Positions 1 through 8,985 are shown, counted from the stretch's first letter. The stretch: 31,025 nucleotides of DNA from an uncultured Porphyromonadaceae bacterium (GCA_900547555.1 URHG01000030.1:1-31025), one strand, 5' to 3'. Made by a program: numbers and translations. Notes: a model not told the origin generated them from the letters alone.

Positions 1-157
1 CGTGAACGAGCTGTTCATGGATACCGGCATGGGCCGCGAGGGCTATTCCATCGTCGGTCAGGGCAAGATCGACGAGATATTGTCGGTCAAGAGCGCTGAC
101 CGCCGCGAGATCTTCGAGGAGGCGGCGGGCATCTCCAAGTTCCGCCACCGCAAGGAA
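1..157 (+). CDS. smc: SMC protein fragment, foreign sequence (partial at both ends)
   Basis: The frame beginning at base 2 encodes an internal stretch of a chromosome segregation SMC ATPase: it contains ELFMDTGMGREGYSIVGQG, then the DRREIFEEAAGISKFRHRKE block that leads from the N-terminal ATPase half into the first coiled coil. SMC binds DNA as a dimer with ScpA and ScpB. Only about 52 residues are present; after the KE at 152-157 the frame continues into unrelated sequence and loses SMC similarity. Base composition is much richer in G and C than the rest of the window, and the wording is that of clostridial SMC proteins rather than of Bacteroidales. The piece is fused to the reverse strand of a GH43 gene, so I read it as an assembly or amplification chimera, not a native gene. 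The family call is firm; the origin is inferred. Confidence 0.85.
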
Positions 158-1379
158 CGGCTTCATGACGCATGCGGTAAGGACCGTATATCGATTCCGA
201 CATGGCCACCATACTGCTGTAACGTCCTTCGTAAGAGTCGGCTGCCGTCAGATAATAGATACCGTTGTGTTTGAAGAGAAAAGCTCCTTCACGACCGATG
301 TCTTTGCATTCCCGGCGGGTAAGGCAGGTGGAGGCGTGGTGCGAAGGAATCGTGTCGGGGTCGATCAATCCGGGTTTTACGGGTTCTTCGGCCAATCCGC
401 TCATATCCTCTTTCATACGGGCAATGTAACCGCCCCCGTAAACAAGATATACACTGCCGTCTTCATCTTCGAAGAGCGAAGCGTCTATATCCTCTTTCCA
501 ATAACCATCGTCGGCCAAAGCATTTACGTAAGGCCCTTCGGGAAGCCCTGTCGTACTTTTCAATAGGCCTCTATCGCCCGGGGGCATACTGAGGGTGATA
601 TAGTAATTGCCTTTTACATAGTGAATTTCGGGAGCCCATAAAGCTCTGACGGCTTTCTTGTGGAATCTCCATTGTTGCCAGGTGGCATCTTGTTCGAAAC
701 TCCAAACCAAGCCCATATATTCCCACTTTTTCAAGTCGGCCGATCGCCATAACTCTACTCCGTCATTGGCATGCCAGATGTCGTTGCCGGTCGATCCCGT
801 AAGATAGTAAAGCCCGTCGCCGCCCACACAGATGACAGCGTCCCGTATTTGTGCGTCGATGAGGGGCGTAATGGGCGGAATCAGACCTTTTTTTACAGCA
901 CTTCCGCTGAGTTTCGGGTTATTTTTGTTGTATTTGAGCCATAACGGACTCGGGCCGCCTAGTGTCGTTTGGTCGGGGCCGCTGATACCTAAATGTATGT
1001 TTCTGGCTTCTCCCCGGTGTGTGGGAATCTCGAAGTCCCGGGTTTGTACGAGGAATGTGTATTGTCCGTTTTTCATATATGCGCAACACATGGCGGCATC
1101 GCCGGGATAGTCGCTCGATTTCACGCGGAGGGTGAGCGTGTCGCTACGGTGCAGGATGCGGGGTTGGTTTTCCCATTCTCCGCTGTTGATGCGGTATTCT
1201 CCGTTACGCAAGGTCAGATGTAGGGTGTCATCGGAGATGACAATGGGGGTGGATGCGATCCATGTGTCCGGTTCTACCCCCTTTTGTGTAGGAAAGGTAT
1301 AATCATGCGAAGATGGGGTACAGGCTGTCACCGAGAATAAGGTGAGGGCAATGCCTGTGCGGTAAAGGGTGTTTTTCAT
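87..1379 (-). CDS. GH43 family glycoside hydrolase lipoprotein, 3' end replaced by foreign sequence
   Basis: A predicted exported five-bladed beta-propeller glycosidase acting on arabinose-, xylose- or galactose-containing plant polysaccharide. Residues 1-20 are a lipoprotein signal ending in the lipobox VTAC, with Cys20 as lipidation site. Residues about 21-130 form an extra beta-rich N-terminal domain. The catalytic propeller starts near 165: Asp180 in IRDAVICV is the likely base, Asp299 in DIDASLFEDEDG the pKa modulator and Glu364 in GREGAFLF the acid. The conserved MRHEAVPCGGGT block ends at residue 414 (base 138); the last 16 residues (WRCPPPPRRS...) are translated from the opposite strand of the smc fragment and are not native. 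The true gene should continue for roughly another hundred residues. Substrate specificity cannot be told from this. It lies 45 bp downstream of the HDIG gene; no clear promoter of its own is visible. Confidence 0.85.
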   Translation of the reverse strand: MKNTLYRTGIALTLFSVTACTPSSHDYTFPTQKGVEPDTWIASTPIVISDDTLHLTLRNGEYRINSGEWENQPRILHRSDTLTLRVKSSDYPGDAAMCCAYMKNGQYTFLVQTRDFEIPTHRGEARNIHLGISGPDQTTLGGPSPLWLKYNKNNPKLSGSAVKKGLIPPITPLIDAQIRDAVICVGGDGLYYLTGSTGNDIWHANDGVELWRSADLKKWEYMGLVWSFEQDATWQQWRFHKKAVRALWAPEIHYVKGNYYITLSMPPGDRGLLKSTTGLPEGPYVNALADDGYWKEDIDASLFEDEDGSVYLVYGGGYIARMKEDMSGLAEEPVKPGLIDPDTIPSHHASTCLTRRECKDIGREGAFLFKHNGIYYLTAADSYEGRYSSMVAMSESIYGPYRMRHEAVPCGGGTWRCPPPPRRSRGGQRS

Positions 1380-1424
1380 AATGTGAAGATTTCTGTCCGG
1401 AAATTTCTATGTAAATATAGGGAA

Positions 1425-3482
1425 TTATTTCTTTTGTAATTCGGGATAACTGATACGGGTATGGTACATGGTTTTGAGTTTTTCGATAAAAGCCTCTTTT
1501 ACATCGCGAATATCGCGGAAGCTGATAGGACTGTTGTTCAGTAGCCCGTCGGCGATTTGGCTGTCGATAATCGTGTTGACCAGTTTCGAGATATTTTCTT
1601 CGGTATATTCTTTCAGGCTTCGCGAGGCCGCTTCTACCGCATCGGCCATCATCAACAATGCCTGTTCTTTGGTAAACGGGTTCGGGCCGGGATAGGTAAA
1701 CAGTTCTTCGTTGACCTCTTCATCGGGGTGTTCGTTTACATACGAATTGTAAAAATATTTAGCTTTACTTGTTCCGTGATGCGTTTTTATAAAATCGATG
1801 ATGGTTTGGGGAAGATTCAGTTTTTCTGCAATTTTTACCCCGTCTTTTACGTGGCTGATGACGATTTGCGCACTCTCTTCGTAAGGAAGGTTTGTGTGGG
1901 GATTTACACCGTTTTGGTTCTCTGTGAAGAACGTGGGATTTGCCATTTTACCGATGTCGTGGTACAAAGCTCCGGTGCGTACCAATTGTGCTTGAGCTCC
2001 GATGCTGTCTGCCGCTTCGGTTGCGAGATTCGATACCTGCATCGAATGTTGGAACGTACCCGGGCATGTTTCCGATAGCTGTCTGAAAATAGGCAGGTTG
2101 ATATCCGATAGTTCTACCAGCGTTACCGTCGATACGAATCCGAAGACTTTTTCGAGCAGATATATGAGCAGATAGGTGAAGAACAGCAGTACACAGTTGA
2201 TGCCCAAGTAAAAGAAGAGCTGCGGGTCGAGTTTGGTCCACTCTTCGAAAATAAGCGTGTATCCCGTGTATGTGAAGCAATAGGTAACGTATATGAGTAT
2301 GACGCATCGTAGTAGTTGCGAACGTCTTACCAACTCCTTCATGTTGTTTATGGATGTAACGGTTACAGCCATTTGCAGGAATATGAATTCCAGCGGATAA
2401 GGGACGGCAAAGGCGCATAGAAGTATCGATATAAGACTTGAAATCAGGGCAATCGATTTTTTCAAGAATACGACGATTGTAATGGGCAGTATGGCAAATG
2501 GTACCAAATACATTCCCGATGTCGTGAACATGCCGCACAGGAAGTAGCAGATTACGGTCGTACCCGTAATCATAATCATGATGAATGCGAGTTTCTTGGG
2601 GTCGTTGAATGTGCGGGGATAGAAAATAGCCAAGTAGCGATAAAGAAAAATAAACAGGCAGATAATAACGATGGCCTGCCCCAGCATGATGAACATTTCT
2701 TGCTGGTGGGTGCGGGTATTGTTGCGCTGGTTTACGGTTTCGAGCGATTCGAGAATGAGGAATGTGCGAGGGGTAACTATGTCTCCCCGGTTGATGATTT
2801 TTTCCCCTTTTTGCACCATGCCTATCGACGACGGTATGCGTTGCAAAAGTTCATATTGGGCATTTTGCGACTTTAAGCTGTCGTAAGTAAGGTTTTCCGA
2901 CAAGTAATTATTCAGGTTGCATGTGTTCAATATTTTTTGTTGTTTGGCGGTTGCGTGGGCCATAATATATTCATAGGCCGACCTTAGCGAAAGCAAGTCC
3001 GAAACCTCGCATTCTTCTTTCACCGTATTCCGGCTTATGATGCGCACACCCGGAGTCCCTTTGTGTATGAGACTGTTGTAGGTGTCGGTGGCGATGATAC
3101 CTCTTTTGTAGACTTCCGATAATGCTTGCAGTACATAACGGTAGGCATCGGCCGATTCTGCATTTTGCAACAGTTCCGGGTGTTCTCGTTTGAAGTTGTT
3201 TATTTGTTCCGTACCTACTCGGGATTCTTCGGTGAAGAACGGGCGTAGCGTTTTTATGACACTGTCTTGTTCATGTTTCAGTTGCGCTTCGCTTTTATAA
3301 ATAGGAAAGTCGTAAGCGGCTGTCAACAAGCCGTATTTCCAGGGTTTCCCTTCTTGAAAAACATATTCCGATTTTTCTTCTCTCGGGAAAAAGTAAAGAA
3401 TGAGAGCAATGGCGCCAACGAAATAAGTGGCTTGCCATAGGCCGATACGGGTCATGAATATGTGTCGTAAAGTTTTTTTCAT
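1425..3482 (-). CDS. 7TM-HDIG membrane phosphohydrolase, PgpH type (probable cyclic-di-AMP phosphodiesterase)
   Basis: A 685-residue inner-membrane protein of the 7TMR-HD family. Residues about 20-35 form a first membrane helix, followed by a ~230-residue extracytoplasmic 7TMR-HDED domain, a block of seven hydrophobic helices around 265-450, and a cytoplasmic HD domain. The HD metal site is intact: FQHSMQVSN, the signature HDIGK at 508-512, then ISHVKDG, KTHHG and MMADAVEAASR supply the remaining His and Asp ligands. In Firmicutes this architecture (PgpH) hydrolyses cyclic-di-AMP; the same reaction here is inference from the family. It is alone on this strand apart from the following GH43 gene, and the upstream ~250 bp separate it from the divergent MFS gene. 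The start codon gives a sensible N-terminus (basic residues then a hydrophobic helix). Family assignment is strong, substrate moderately sure. Confidence 0.88.
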   Translation of the reverse strand: MKKTLRHIFMTRIGLWQATYFVGAIALILYFFPREEKSEYVFQEGKPWKYGLLTAAYDFPIYKSEAQLKHEQDSVIKTLRPFFTEESRVGTEQINNFKREHPELLQNAESADAYRYVLQALSEVYKRGIIATDTYNSLIHKGTPGVRIISRNTVKEECEVSDLLSLRSAYEYIMAHATAKQQKILNTCNLNNYLSENLTYDSLKSQNAQYELLQRIPSSIGMVQKGEKIINRGDIVTPRTFLILESLETVNQRNNTRTHQQEMFIMLGQAIVIICLFIFLYRYLAIFYPRTFNDPKKLAFIMIMITGTTVICYFLCGMFTTSGMYLVPFAILPITIVVFLKKSIALISSLISILLCAFAVPYPLEFIFLQMAVTVTSINNMKELVRRSQLLRCVILIYVTYCFTYTGYTLIFEEWTKLDPQLFFYLGINCVLLFFTYLLIYLLEKVFGFVSTVTLVELSDINLPIFRQLSETCPGTFQHSMQVSNLATEAADSIGAQAQLVRTGALYHDIGKMANPTFFTENQNGVNPHTNLPYEESAQIVISHVKDGVKIAEKLNLPQTIIDFIKTHHGTSKAKYFYNSYVNEHPDEEVNEELFTYPGPNPFTKEQALLMMADAVEAASRSLKEYTEENISKLVNTIIDSQIADGLLNNSPISFRDIRDVKEAFIEKLKTMYHTRISYPELQKK

Positions 3483-3714
3483 TGTGGTAGTGGTTACAGA
3501 TAGATTCCTTTTTCTCTATTTATCGAACAGATTATACTTCGGTCAAAACGAGTGCAATTTATAGAAAATATTTTATACGACAAAGTCAATCGGGACGTAT
3601 TGGGGTTAAGATTTGTTTCTATCGGGTTGTCGGCAAAACGGCGATTGGGGATACTCCATCTGTCCGTTCTGTGAAAAAATGGTAAAATCGGGGAGAGACG
3701 AATAGAATAATCTG

Positions 3715-3722
3715 TACTTTTG
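3715..3722 (+). promoter_or_regulatory. Bacteroidetes -7 box upstream of MFS exporter
   Basis: TACTTTTG matches the TAnnTTTG -7 consensus of the Bacteroidetes primary sigma factor. No convincing TTTG -33 element is seen at the right distance. If used, transcription starts near 3728, which rules out the GTG at 3722 as the start codon and favours ATG 3740 or 3752. Confidence 0.5.
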
Positions 3723-3739
3723 TGGCTGAAAAAGGGTTT

Positions 3740-5143
3740 ATGGGTATTGATATGGAACGCGAAGGAGAGATTGTCGGCGATTTGGGCTGGGACGGATTGC
3801 ATCGTCCCCGTATTTATTATGCTATGGTAGCCACCTTTTCGGGGTTGTTTTTGGCCGTTCTCGACGGGACGATTTGCAATGTGGCATTGCCGAGTATTTC
3901 GGAGGATCTGCAAGTGTCTTCGTCCGATTCCATTTGGATTATCAATGCCTTTCAATTAGTTATCATGATGACGCTTTTGCCCTTTTCTTCTTTGGGAGAA
4001 CTTTTCGGGTATAAGCGTATTTACCTTTTCGGTGTAGCTGTTTTTACCGTCGGCTCGTTGTTTTGTTCCCTCACGGCGACGTTGCCTTTGCTGGTTGTGG
4101 CTCGTGTCTTTCAAGGAATAGGGGCGGCGATGATTATGAGTGTCAATACATCGCTTGTGCGTATCATCTATCCGAAGCGGCATTTGGGAAAAGGCGTGGG
4201 CTTGAATGCGACGGTCGTTGCCATAGCTTCGGTAGCCGGCCCTACACTGGCAGCGGCTATTTTGTCGGTTGCCTCTTGGCCGTGGCTTTTCGCCATTAAC
4301 GTGCCGGTCGGTATCATTACGTTTTATTTGGGTCGGAAATATTTGCCTGCGAATCCTACTCGGGTTTTAGGCCGACGTTTCAAATGGAGAGAAGCATTGT
4401 TCAATGCTTTGACTTTCGGGTTACTCATCGGCTGTATAGAGGCTTATTCGCACGATGTGTCCCGTATGACGATTCTTGCAGGGGCGGTCTGCCTGCTTTT
4501 TGTCGGTGTGCAGTATGTGCGTATGCAGTTGCACGACAAATATCCGATGTTGCCTTTCGATTTATTGAAGATACCGGCATTTTCCTTGTCGGTCGTAACC
4601 AGTGTCTTGTCGTTTACTTCGCAAATGCTGGCTATGGTTGCCATGCCCTTTTTATTGGTCAATACATTTCATTACGAGGCCGTAGGGACGGGATTGCTTA
4701 TGACCTCATGGCCTCTTGTTATCGTATTTGTCGCGCCGATGGCTGGGTGGCTGGTAGGTAGGGTACACCCCGGTATTTTAGGGGGAATAGGACTTACGAT
4801 TATGAGTGCGGGGTGTTTTTTATTGGCGTTTGTACCTGCCGATACGACTCATTTCGGATTGGTATGGCGGTTGATGTTATGCGGTATGGGATTCGGTTTC
4901 TTTCAGTCTCCCAATAATCACATGTTGCTCAGTTCTGCACCTCCGCACCGTACAGGAAGTGCGAGCGGTATGCTGGCAACGGCTCGGCTTCTCGGGCAGA
5001 CCACAGGGGCCGCATTAGTGGCTCTTTTATTTCATTTGTTCGGCGATACCGCTCCTCACGATGCGATGCTGCTTGCCGGCATATTGACGTTGTGCGGAGC
5101 GTTTTCTTCGGTAACGAGATTGAAACTTTCTCGTCCGGCGTAA
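3740..5143 (+). CDS. MFS exporter, DHA2 (EmrB/QacA-like) family
   Basis: A polytopic inner-membrane proton-coupled drug or metabolite exporter, about 467 residues. The first helix carries LDGTICNVALPSI, the DHA2 hallmark after helix 1; motif A appears as GELFGYKRIYLFG between helices 2 and 3, and the antiporter motif C region as GPTLAAAILS before WPWLFAINVPVG. The hydrophobic pattern suggests 12-14 helices. A GTG at 3722 and ATGs at 3740 and 3752 are in frame; I prefer 3740 because a -7 promoter box occupies 3715-3722 and would leave 3722 untranscribed. There is no adjacent membrane-fusion protein or TolC-like gene, so it probably works alone; the substrate cannot be predicted. The gene converges on the (p)ppGpp synthetase gene with 29 bp between stop codons. 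Confidence 0.85.
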   Translation: MGIDMEREGEIVGDLGWDGLHRPRIYYAMVATFSGLFLAVLDGTICNVALPSISEDLQVSSSDSIWIINAFQLVIMMTLLPFSSLGELFGYKRIYLFGVAVFTVGSLFCSLTATLPLLVVARVFQGIGAAMIMSVNTSLVRIIYPKRHLGKGVGLNATVVAIASVAGPTLAAAILSVASWPWLFAINVPVGIITFYLGRKYLPANPTRVLGRRFKWREALFNALTFGLLIGCIEAYSHDVSRMTILAGAVCLLFVGVQYVRMQLHDKYPMLPFDLLKIPAFSLSVVTSVLSFTSQMLAMVAMPFLLVNTFHYEAVGTGLLMTSWPLVIVFVAPMAGWLVGRVHPGILGGIGLTIMSAGCFLLAFVPADTTHFGLVWRLMLCGMGFGFFQSPNNHMLLSSAPPHRTGSASGMLATARLLGQTTGAALVALLFHLFGDTAPHDAMLLAGILTLCGAFSSVTRLKLSRPA

Positions 5144-5172
5144 GAAATAATCTCTTATTTTACCTTTGAAAT

Positions 5173-7584
5173 TTAATTTTTACGTGCGGCCGATTTCACG
5201 TCTTCTATTTTTTTCAGTCGGTTGCACAGTTTCTCTATGTCGCGGGCATCATGTACCATTACGCCCACTTCTCCGTGAAATAGACCTTCGTTGGTCGATA
5301 TTGTCAGATTCCGGATATTCACGGCCATGTCATCGGAAATGATATGCGTGATGCGATTGAGTACCCCGATGTTGTCTATACCGTCTATTTCGATTTCTAC
5401 CGGAAAAGATTCGCTCAGGTGTTTATCCCATTTTACCGAAATCAGCCGGGGGCCGAAACTGCTTTTCAGTTTCATGGCTATTGGGCAGGATTGTTTGTGT
5501 ACGATGACCTCGCCTTTTTCATTGACGTATCCCAAAACATCGTCTCCCGGAATCGGTTTGCAGCATGTGGCGATGATATAGTTGCGTTCGGTCTCGTTGC
5601 TTTTGAGGATATAGGTCGCTTTCCTATCTATTTTTTCGGGAATAACGATGTTTTTATCGATCGGAATTCTTTTCTCGGTGTGTTTGTTGGTCGACTTACT
5701 GTTGTTGCTGAAAGGATTTCGCAAATAACGCATGAATACGTTTTTGTTTTTCCCTTTGAATAATTTTTTCACCCCTTCGTCGAGCGTGATATCGTTTTTG
5801 CCCAGTTGATAGAAAAGCTCTTCTTTCTTATCTATATCGAAGTAGTTGAGTATTCTGTCGAGTATACTCAGATCGTTGGTGATAAGATGATTGCTCGAAA
5901 TAAATTTGTTGTAGATTTCCTCACCTTTGGCCGCGATGATTTTCCGTTCTTTACGCAGGGCTGCTTGTAGTTGTGTCTTGGCTTTGGCCGTAGTGACGAA
6001 ATTGATCCATTCTTCTTTGGGTGTTTGCGATTTTGAAGTAAGGACTTCGACCTGATCGCCGCTTTGTAGTTTTTGACTCAACGGTACCAGCTTGTGATTT
6101 ACTTTGGCTGCGATGCAATGGTAACCGAGGTCGGAGTGGAGAATGAATGCAAAATCGAGGGCGGTGGCGTCTTTGGGCAAAGTTTTCAATTCGCCTTTCG
6201 GTGTAAATACGAATATTTCCGAGGCAAAAAGATTGAGCTTGATCGTGTCGAGAAAATCGAGAGCGTTGGGTTCAGGATTTTCGAGTATTTCTTTGATTGT
6301 TTTCAGCCAAATGTCCAGTTCCGATTCTTCGTCGGCACCACCTACTTTGTATTTCCAATGAGCTGCAAATCCCCGTTCGGCGATTTCGTCCATTTTACGG
6401 CTGCGTATCTGCACTTCCGTCCAGTTCCCGTCGGGTCCCATTACGGTTACGTGCAAAGCCCGGTAGCCATTGGCTTTGGGGTGGCTCACCCAGTCGCGGG
6501 TACGTTCGGGGTGAACTTTATAAATGTCGGTGATAACCGAGTAAATGTTGAAGCATTCGGTCTTTTCGTTTTCCTCCTGCTTGGGGTCGAATATGATACG
6601 CACCGCATATAAGTCATATACCTCTTCGAACGGAATATTTTTACTTTGCATTTTATTCCATATCGAGTAAATCGATTTTACGCGAGCTTTCATTTCGAAC
6701 TGGACACCCATTTCGTGCAACTTCTCGGTGATGGGCGCAGCAAAGTCGTGGAATACTTTCTGTCGGTAGGCTTCGCTCGATGCGATGCTGTGTTGTATTT
6801 CGGCGTATGCCTCGGGGTGTTCGTATTTGAAACTCAGGTCTTCGAGTTCGGTCTTAATGGCAAAAAGCCCTAATCGGTGAGCCAGCGGTGCATAGATGTA
6901 GAGTGTTTCTCCGGCAATCTTGTATTGCTTGCTGGGCAACATGGAACCCAATGTGCGCATGTTGTGCAGACGGTCGGCCATCTTTACGAGAATGACTCGA
7001 ATGTCTTCCGACATGGTAAGCAGTAATTTCCTGAAATTCTCGGCTTGGGCAGAGGCTTGGTCTCCGAAAATACCTCCGGAAATTTTTGTCAATCCCGAAA
7101 CGATCATGGCGATTTTCCGGCCGAAAAGATTTTCGATGTCTTCGACCGTATATTCCGTATCTTCGACTACGTCGTGCAAAAGGGCCGAACAGATAGAGGT
7201 TGAACCCAACCCCATTTCTTCGCAGACGATTCTCGCTACGGCAATGGGGTGCATGATATACGGCTCTCCCGAACGCCGCCGAATCCCGTGATGGGCTTCT
7301 TTGGCGAAACGGAAAGCTCGTTCTATGATATCGACTTTTTTCCGATGATTCGAGTTGAGGTATTCAACAAGCAAAGCCTGAAATTCTCTTTCGATCATGG
7401 CATCTTCTTGCTCCTCGGTCTGATGGCTTACCGTCTCGGTTACTGTCGGAGACGGATTTTTTTCACGGATAGACTCGTCGGTTTTCTCTATGGAAACCGG
7501 TTGTTGTCCGCTATCGGCCGAGCCACTTTCTTCCGGGTGATGAATTTCTGTGTGGCGTTGCTTGCTGTCCTTTGTTTCGCTCAT
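5173..7584 (-). CDS. Bifunctional (p)ppGpp synthetase/hydrolase (RelA/SpoT family)
   Basis: A cytoplasmic stringent-response enzyme of 803 residues that makes (p)ppGpp from ATP and GDP/GTP and hydrolyses it. Residues 1-60 are a charged, low-complexity extension with many Glu, Ser and Thr. The HD hydrolase domain follows (HPIAVARIVCEEM, then HDVVEDT starting at His137), so hydrolase activity should be intact. The synthetase domain shows RVKSIYSIWNKM, YDLYAVRIIF, GYRALHVTV and EVQIRSRKMDEIAERG. A TGS domain begins near residue 455 (IFVFTPKGELKTLP), and a C-terminal ACT domain near 728-800 ends the protein. All domains of a long RSH are present. It starts 35 bp after the stop of pfkA on the same strand, so cotranscription with pfkA is likely. 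Whether to call it rel or spoT is a matter of naming; both active sites look intact. Confidence 0.95.
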   Translation of the reverse strand: MSETKDSKQRHTEIHHPEESGSADSGQQPVSIEKTDESIREKNPSPTVTETVSHQTEEQEDAMIEREFQALLVEYLNSNHRKKVDIIERAFRFAKEAHHGIRRRSGEPYIMHPIAVARIVCEEMGLGSTSICSALLHDVVEDTEYTVEDIENLFGRKIAMIVSGLTKISGGIFGDQASAQAENFRKLLLTMSEDIRVILVKMADRLHNMRTLGSMLPSKQYKIAGETLYIYAPLAHRLGLFAIKTELEDLSFKYEHPEAYAEIQHSIASSEAYRQKVFHDFAAPITEKLHEMGVQFEMKARVKSIYSIWNKMQSKNIPFEEVYDLYAVRIIFDPKQEENEKTECFNIYSVITDIYKVHPERTRDWVSHPKANGYRALHVTVMGPDGNWTEVQIRSRKMDEIAERGFAAHWKYKVGGADEESELDIWLKTIKEILENPEPNALDFLDTIKLNLFASEIFVFTPKGELKTLPKDATALDFAFILHSDLGYHCIAAKVNHKLVPLSQKLQSGDQVEVLTSKSQTPKEEWINFVTTAKAKTQLQAALRKERKIIAAKGEEIYNKFISSNHLITNDLSILDRILNYFDIDKKEELFYQLGKNDITLDEGVKKLFKGKNKNVFMRYLRNPFSNNSKSTNKHTEKRIPIDKNIVIPEKIDRKATYILKSNETERNYIIATCCKPIPGDDVLGYVNEKGEVIVHKQSCPIAMKLKSSFGPRLISVKWDKHLSESFPVEIEIDGIDNIGVLNRITHIISDDMAVNIRNLTISTNEGLFHGEVGVMVHDARDIEKLCNRLKKIEDVKSAARKN

Positions 7585-7619
7585 AGAAAATAAGAGGTAT
7601 TTATCGATATTTTTTTGCC

Positions 7620-8618
7620 TTAAATCGAGAGAATACGCAACGTATTGAGTAATTCTCGGTTGATGGGCTTATCGTTTTTTATAGCTTTGGAGAACGGAAC
7701 ATATACGATTTGGTCGTTCTGTATACCTATCATGACATTACGTTGGCCTTCGATAAGCGCGTCGATTGCAGCGGCACCCATACGGCTGGCCAATATACGG
7801 TCATGAGCCGACGGAGAACCTCCGCGTTGCAAGTGTCCCAAGATAGATACCCGCACATCGTACTGGGGAAATTCGTTTTTTACACGTTCGGCAAGATGTA
7901 TAGCTCCCCCAGTCGAAGGACTTTCTGCTACCAGTACGATACTGCTGTTTTTCGATTTTCTAAATCCGTTTTTAATAAGTTCTCCCAGTTGGTCGACCTC
8001 TGTGGCGATCTCGGGAATAATGGCGGCCTCTGCACCCGATGCAATTGCACCGTTCAATGCCAAAAAACCGGCATCGCGCCCCATGACTTCGATAAAGAAC
8101 AATCGCTCATGAGAAGTGGCTGTATCGCGTATTTTGTCGACCGCTTCCATAATGGTGTTCAAGGCCGTGTCATACCCGATGGTGGTATCGGTGCCGAACA
8201 AGTCGTTATCGATGGTACCGGGTAATCCTACTGTGGGGAAATTGTATTCGTTGGCAAAGATACGGGCGCCGGTAAGTGTTCCATCACCGCCGATGACTAC
8301 AAGGGCATCGATTTCTTCTCTTTGCAGTGTTTCGTATGCGATTTTACGCCCTTCTACCGTTTCGAACTCTTTACAACGGGCTGTTTTCAAGATAGTACCG
8401 CCTTGTTGTATGATGTTGCTGACGTTTTGTGTTTTGAAAGGAACGATTTCTCCGCTTAACAAGCCTTTGTAACCCCGATAAATGGCTTTTACTTCGAACC
8501 CGTTATATATGGCCGAACGAGTTACCGCTCTGATGGCGGCGTTCATGCCGGGTGCATCGCCTCCCGATGTGAGGATTCCGATACAAAATTTTTCTTTTTT
8601 GGTTGCTGTTTCGTCCAT
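7620..8618 (-). CDS. pfkA: ATP-dependent 6-phosphofructokinase
   Basis: Glycolytic enzyme converting fructose 6-phosphate plus ATP to fructose 1,6-bisphosphate; 332 residues, normal length for a bacterial PfkA. The nucleotide site begins with GILTSGGDAPGMNAAIRA (about residues 14-31), GGDGT lies at 110-114, and the catalytic loop is PGTIDND with Asp137 as the likely base; MGRDAGFLA supplies substrate contacts. Gly in GGDGT and Gly134 in PGTIDND are the residues of ATP-dependent rather than pyrophosphate-dependent enzymes, which carry Asp and Lys there. The frame is open up to 8678, but the first 20 codons (rich in Cys and Lys) are unlike the family and the -7 box at 8676-8683 overlaps them, so ATG 8618 is chosen. 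Followed at 35 bp by the RelA/SpoT gene. Confidence 0.95.
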   Translation of the reverse strand: MDETATKKEKFCIGILTSGGDAPGMNAAIRAVTRSAIYNGFEVKAIYRGYKGLLSGEIVPFKTQNVSNIIQQGGTILKTARCKEFETVEGRKIAYETLQREEIDALVVIGGDGTLTGARIFANEYNFPTVGLPGTIDNDLFGTDTTIGYDTALNTIMEAVDKIRDTATSHERLFFIEVMGRDAGFLALNGAIASGAEAAIIPEIATEVDQLGELIKNGFRKSKNSSIVLVAESPSTGGAIHLAERVKNEFPQYDVRVSILGHLQRGGSPSAHDRILASRMGAAAIDALIEGQRNVMIGIQNDQIVYVPFSKAIKNDKPINRELLNTLRILSI

Positions 8619-8675
8619 TTTGTTTTTTACCTTAATGAAACAATCTTTTTTACAAAAACCTACTTGCAGGTATCG

Positions 8676-8683
8676 CAAAAGTA
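8676..8683 (-). promoter_or_regulatory. -7 promoter box for pfkA and the RelA/SpoT gene
   Basis: On the minus strand this reads TACTTTTG, a full match to TAnnTTTG. About 20 bp upstream a TTTC is a near match to the -33 TTTG. The predicted transcript start is close to 8669, leaving a ~50-base leader before the ATG at 8618. Confidence 0.6.
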
Positions 8684-8813
8684 GAAAATAAATTGTTATT
8701 GGAAACTTATTTAGTGAAAATTTTTTACGAACGTTTTTATTGTGTATGGGAAAACGATATGGACGACTTTTTTCAGCTGAGAATTATAGAACTTTTGTCT
8801 TTCAAAAGCAGAA

Positions 8814-8948
8814 ATGGTAATCCGATTTATGGGGTCGCGATATGAATGGGAAACCGATGAGGTCGATACGGATATTGACTATGATTTAAGATGCTATTTT
8901 GTGGGGGTAACGTCGGATTATACAGAAACCTTGTTCATGGTAGCATAA
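8814..8948 (+). CDS. Possible small acidic protein (44 aa), unproven
   Basis: Between pfkA and the pectate lyase gene there are 302 bp (8684-8985) with no assigned gene. The longest plausible reading frame there runs on the plus strand from ATG 8814 to TAA 8946-8948. It would encode 44 residues that are rich in Asp and Glu in the first half (YEWETDEVDTDIDYD) and hydrophobic in the second (CYFVGV, LFMVA). I recognise no family, and no full promoter match precedes it, though CTTTTG/CAAAAG at 8792-8808 could form a small hairpin just upstream. The frame could be chance. The rest of the gap is AT-rich and I see nothing else in it. Confidence 0.2.
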   Translation: MVIRFMGSRYEWETDEVDTDIDYDLRCYFVGVTSDYTETLFMVA

Positions 8949-8985
8949 TATATTGTTGGAAAGGTCTTTGATAATTTGCGAGATG

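Noticed and set aside
1..1379. A genuine gene fusion or integration event between smc and GH43
   Set aside because: The two genes meet in opposite orientation in mid-gene, with no integrase, target duplication or att-like repeat; a shared word of up to ~20 bases and a composition step fit an artefact better.
3494..3955. A 153-codon minus-strand frame between the HDIG and MFS genes
   Set aside because: Half of it is antisense to the MFS coding region, the rest is in the promoter gap, and the product resembles nothing.
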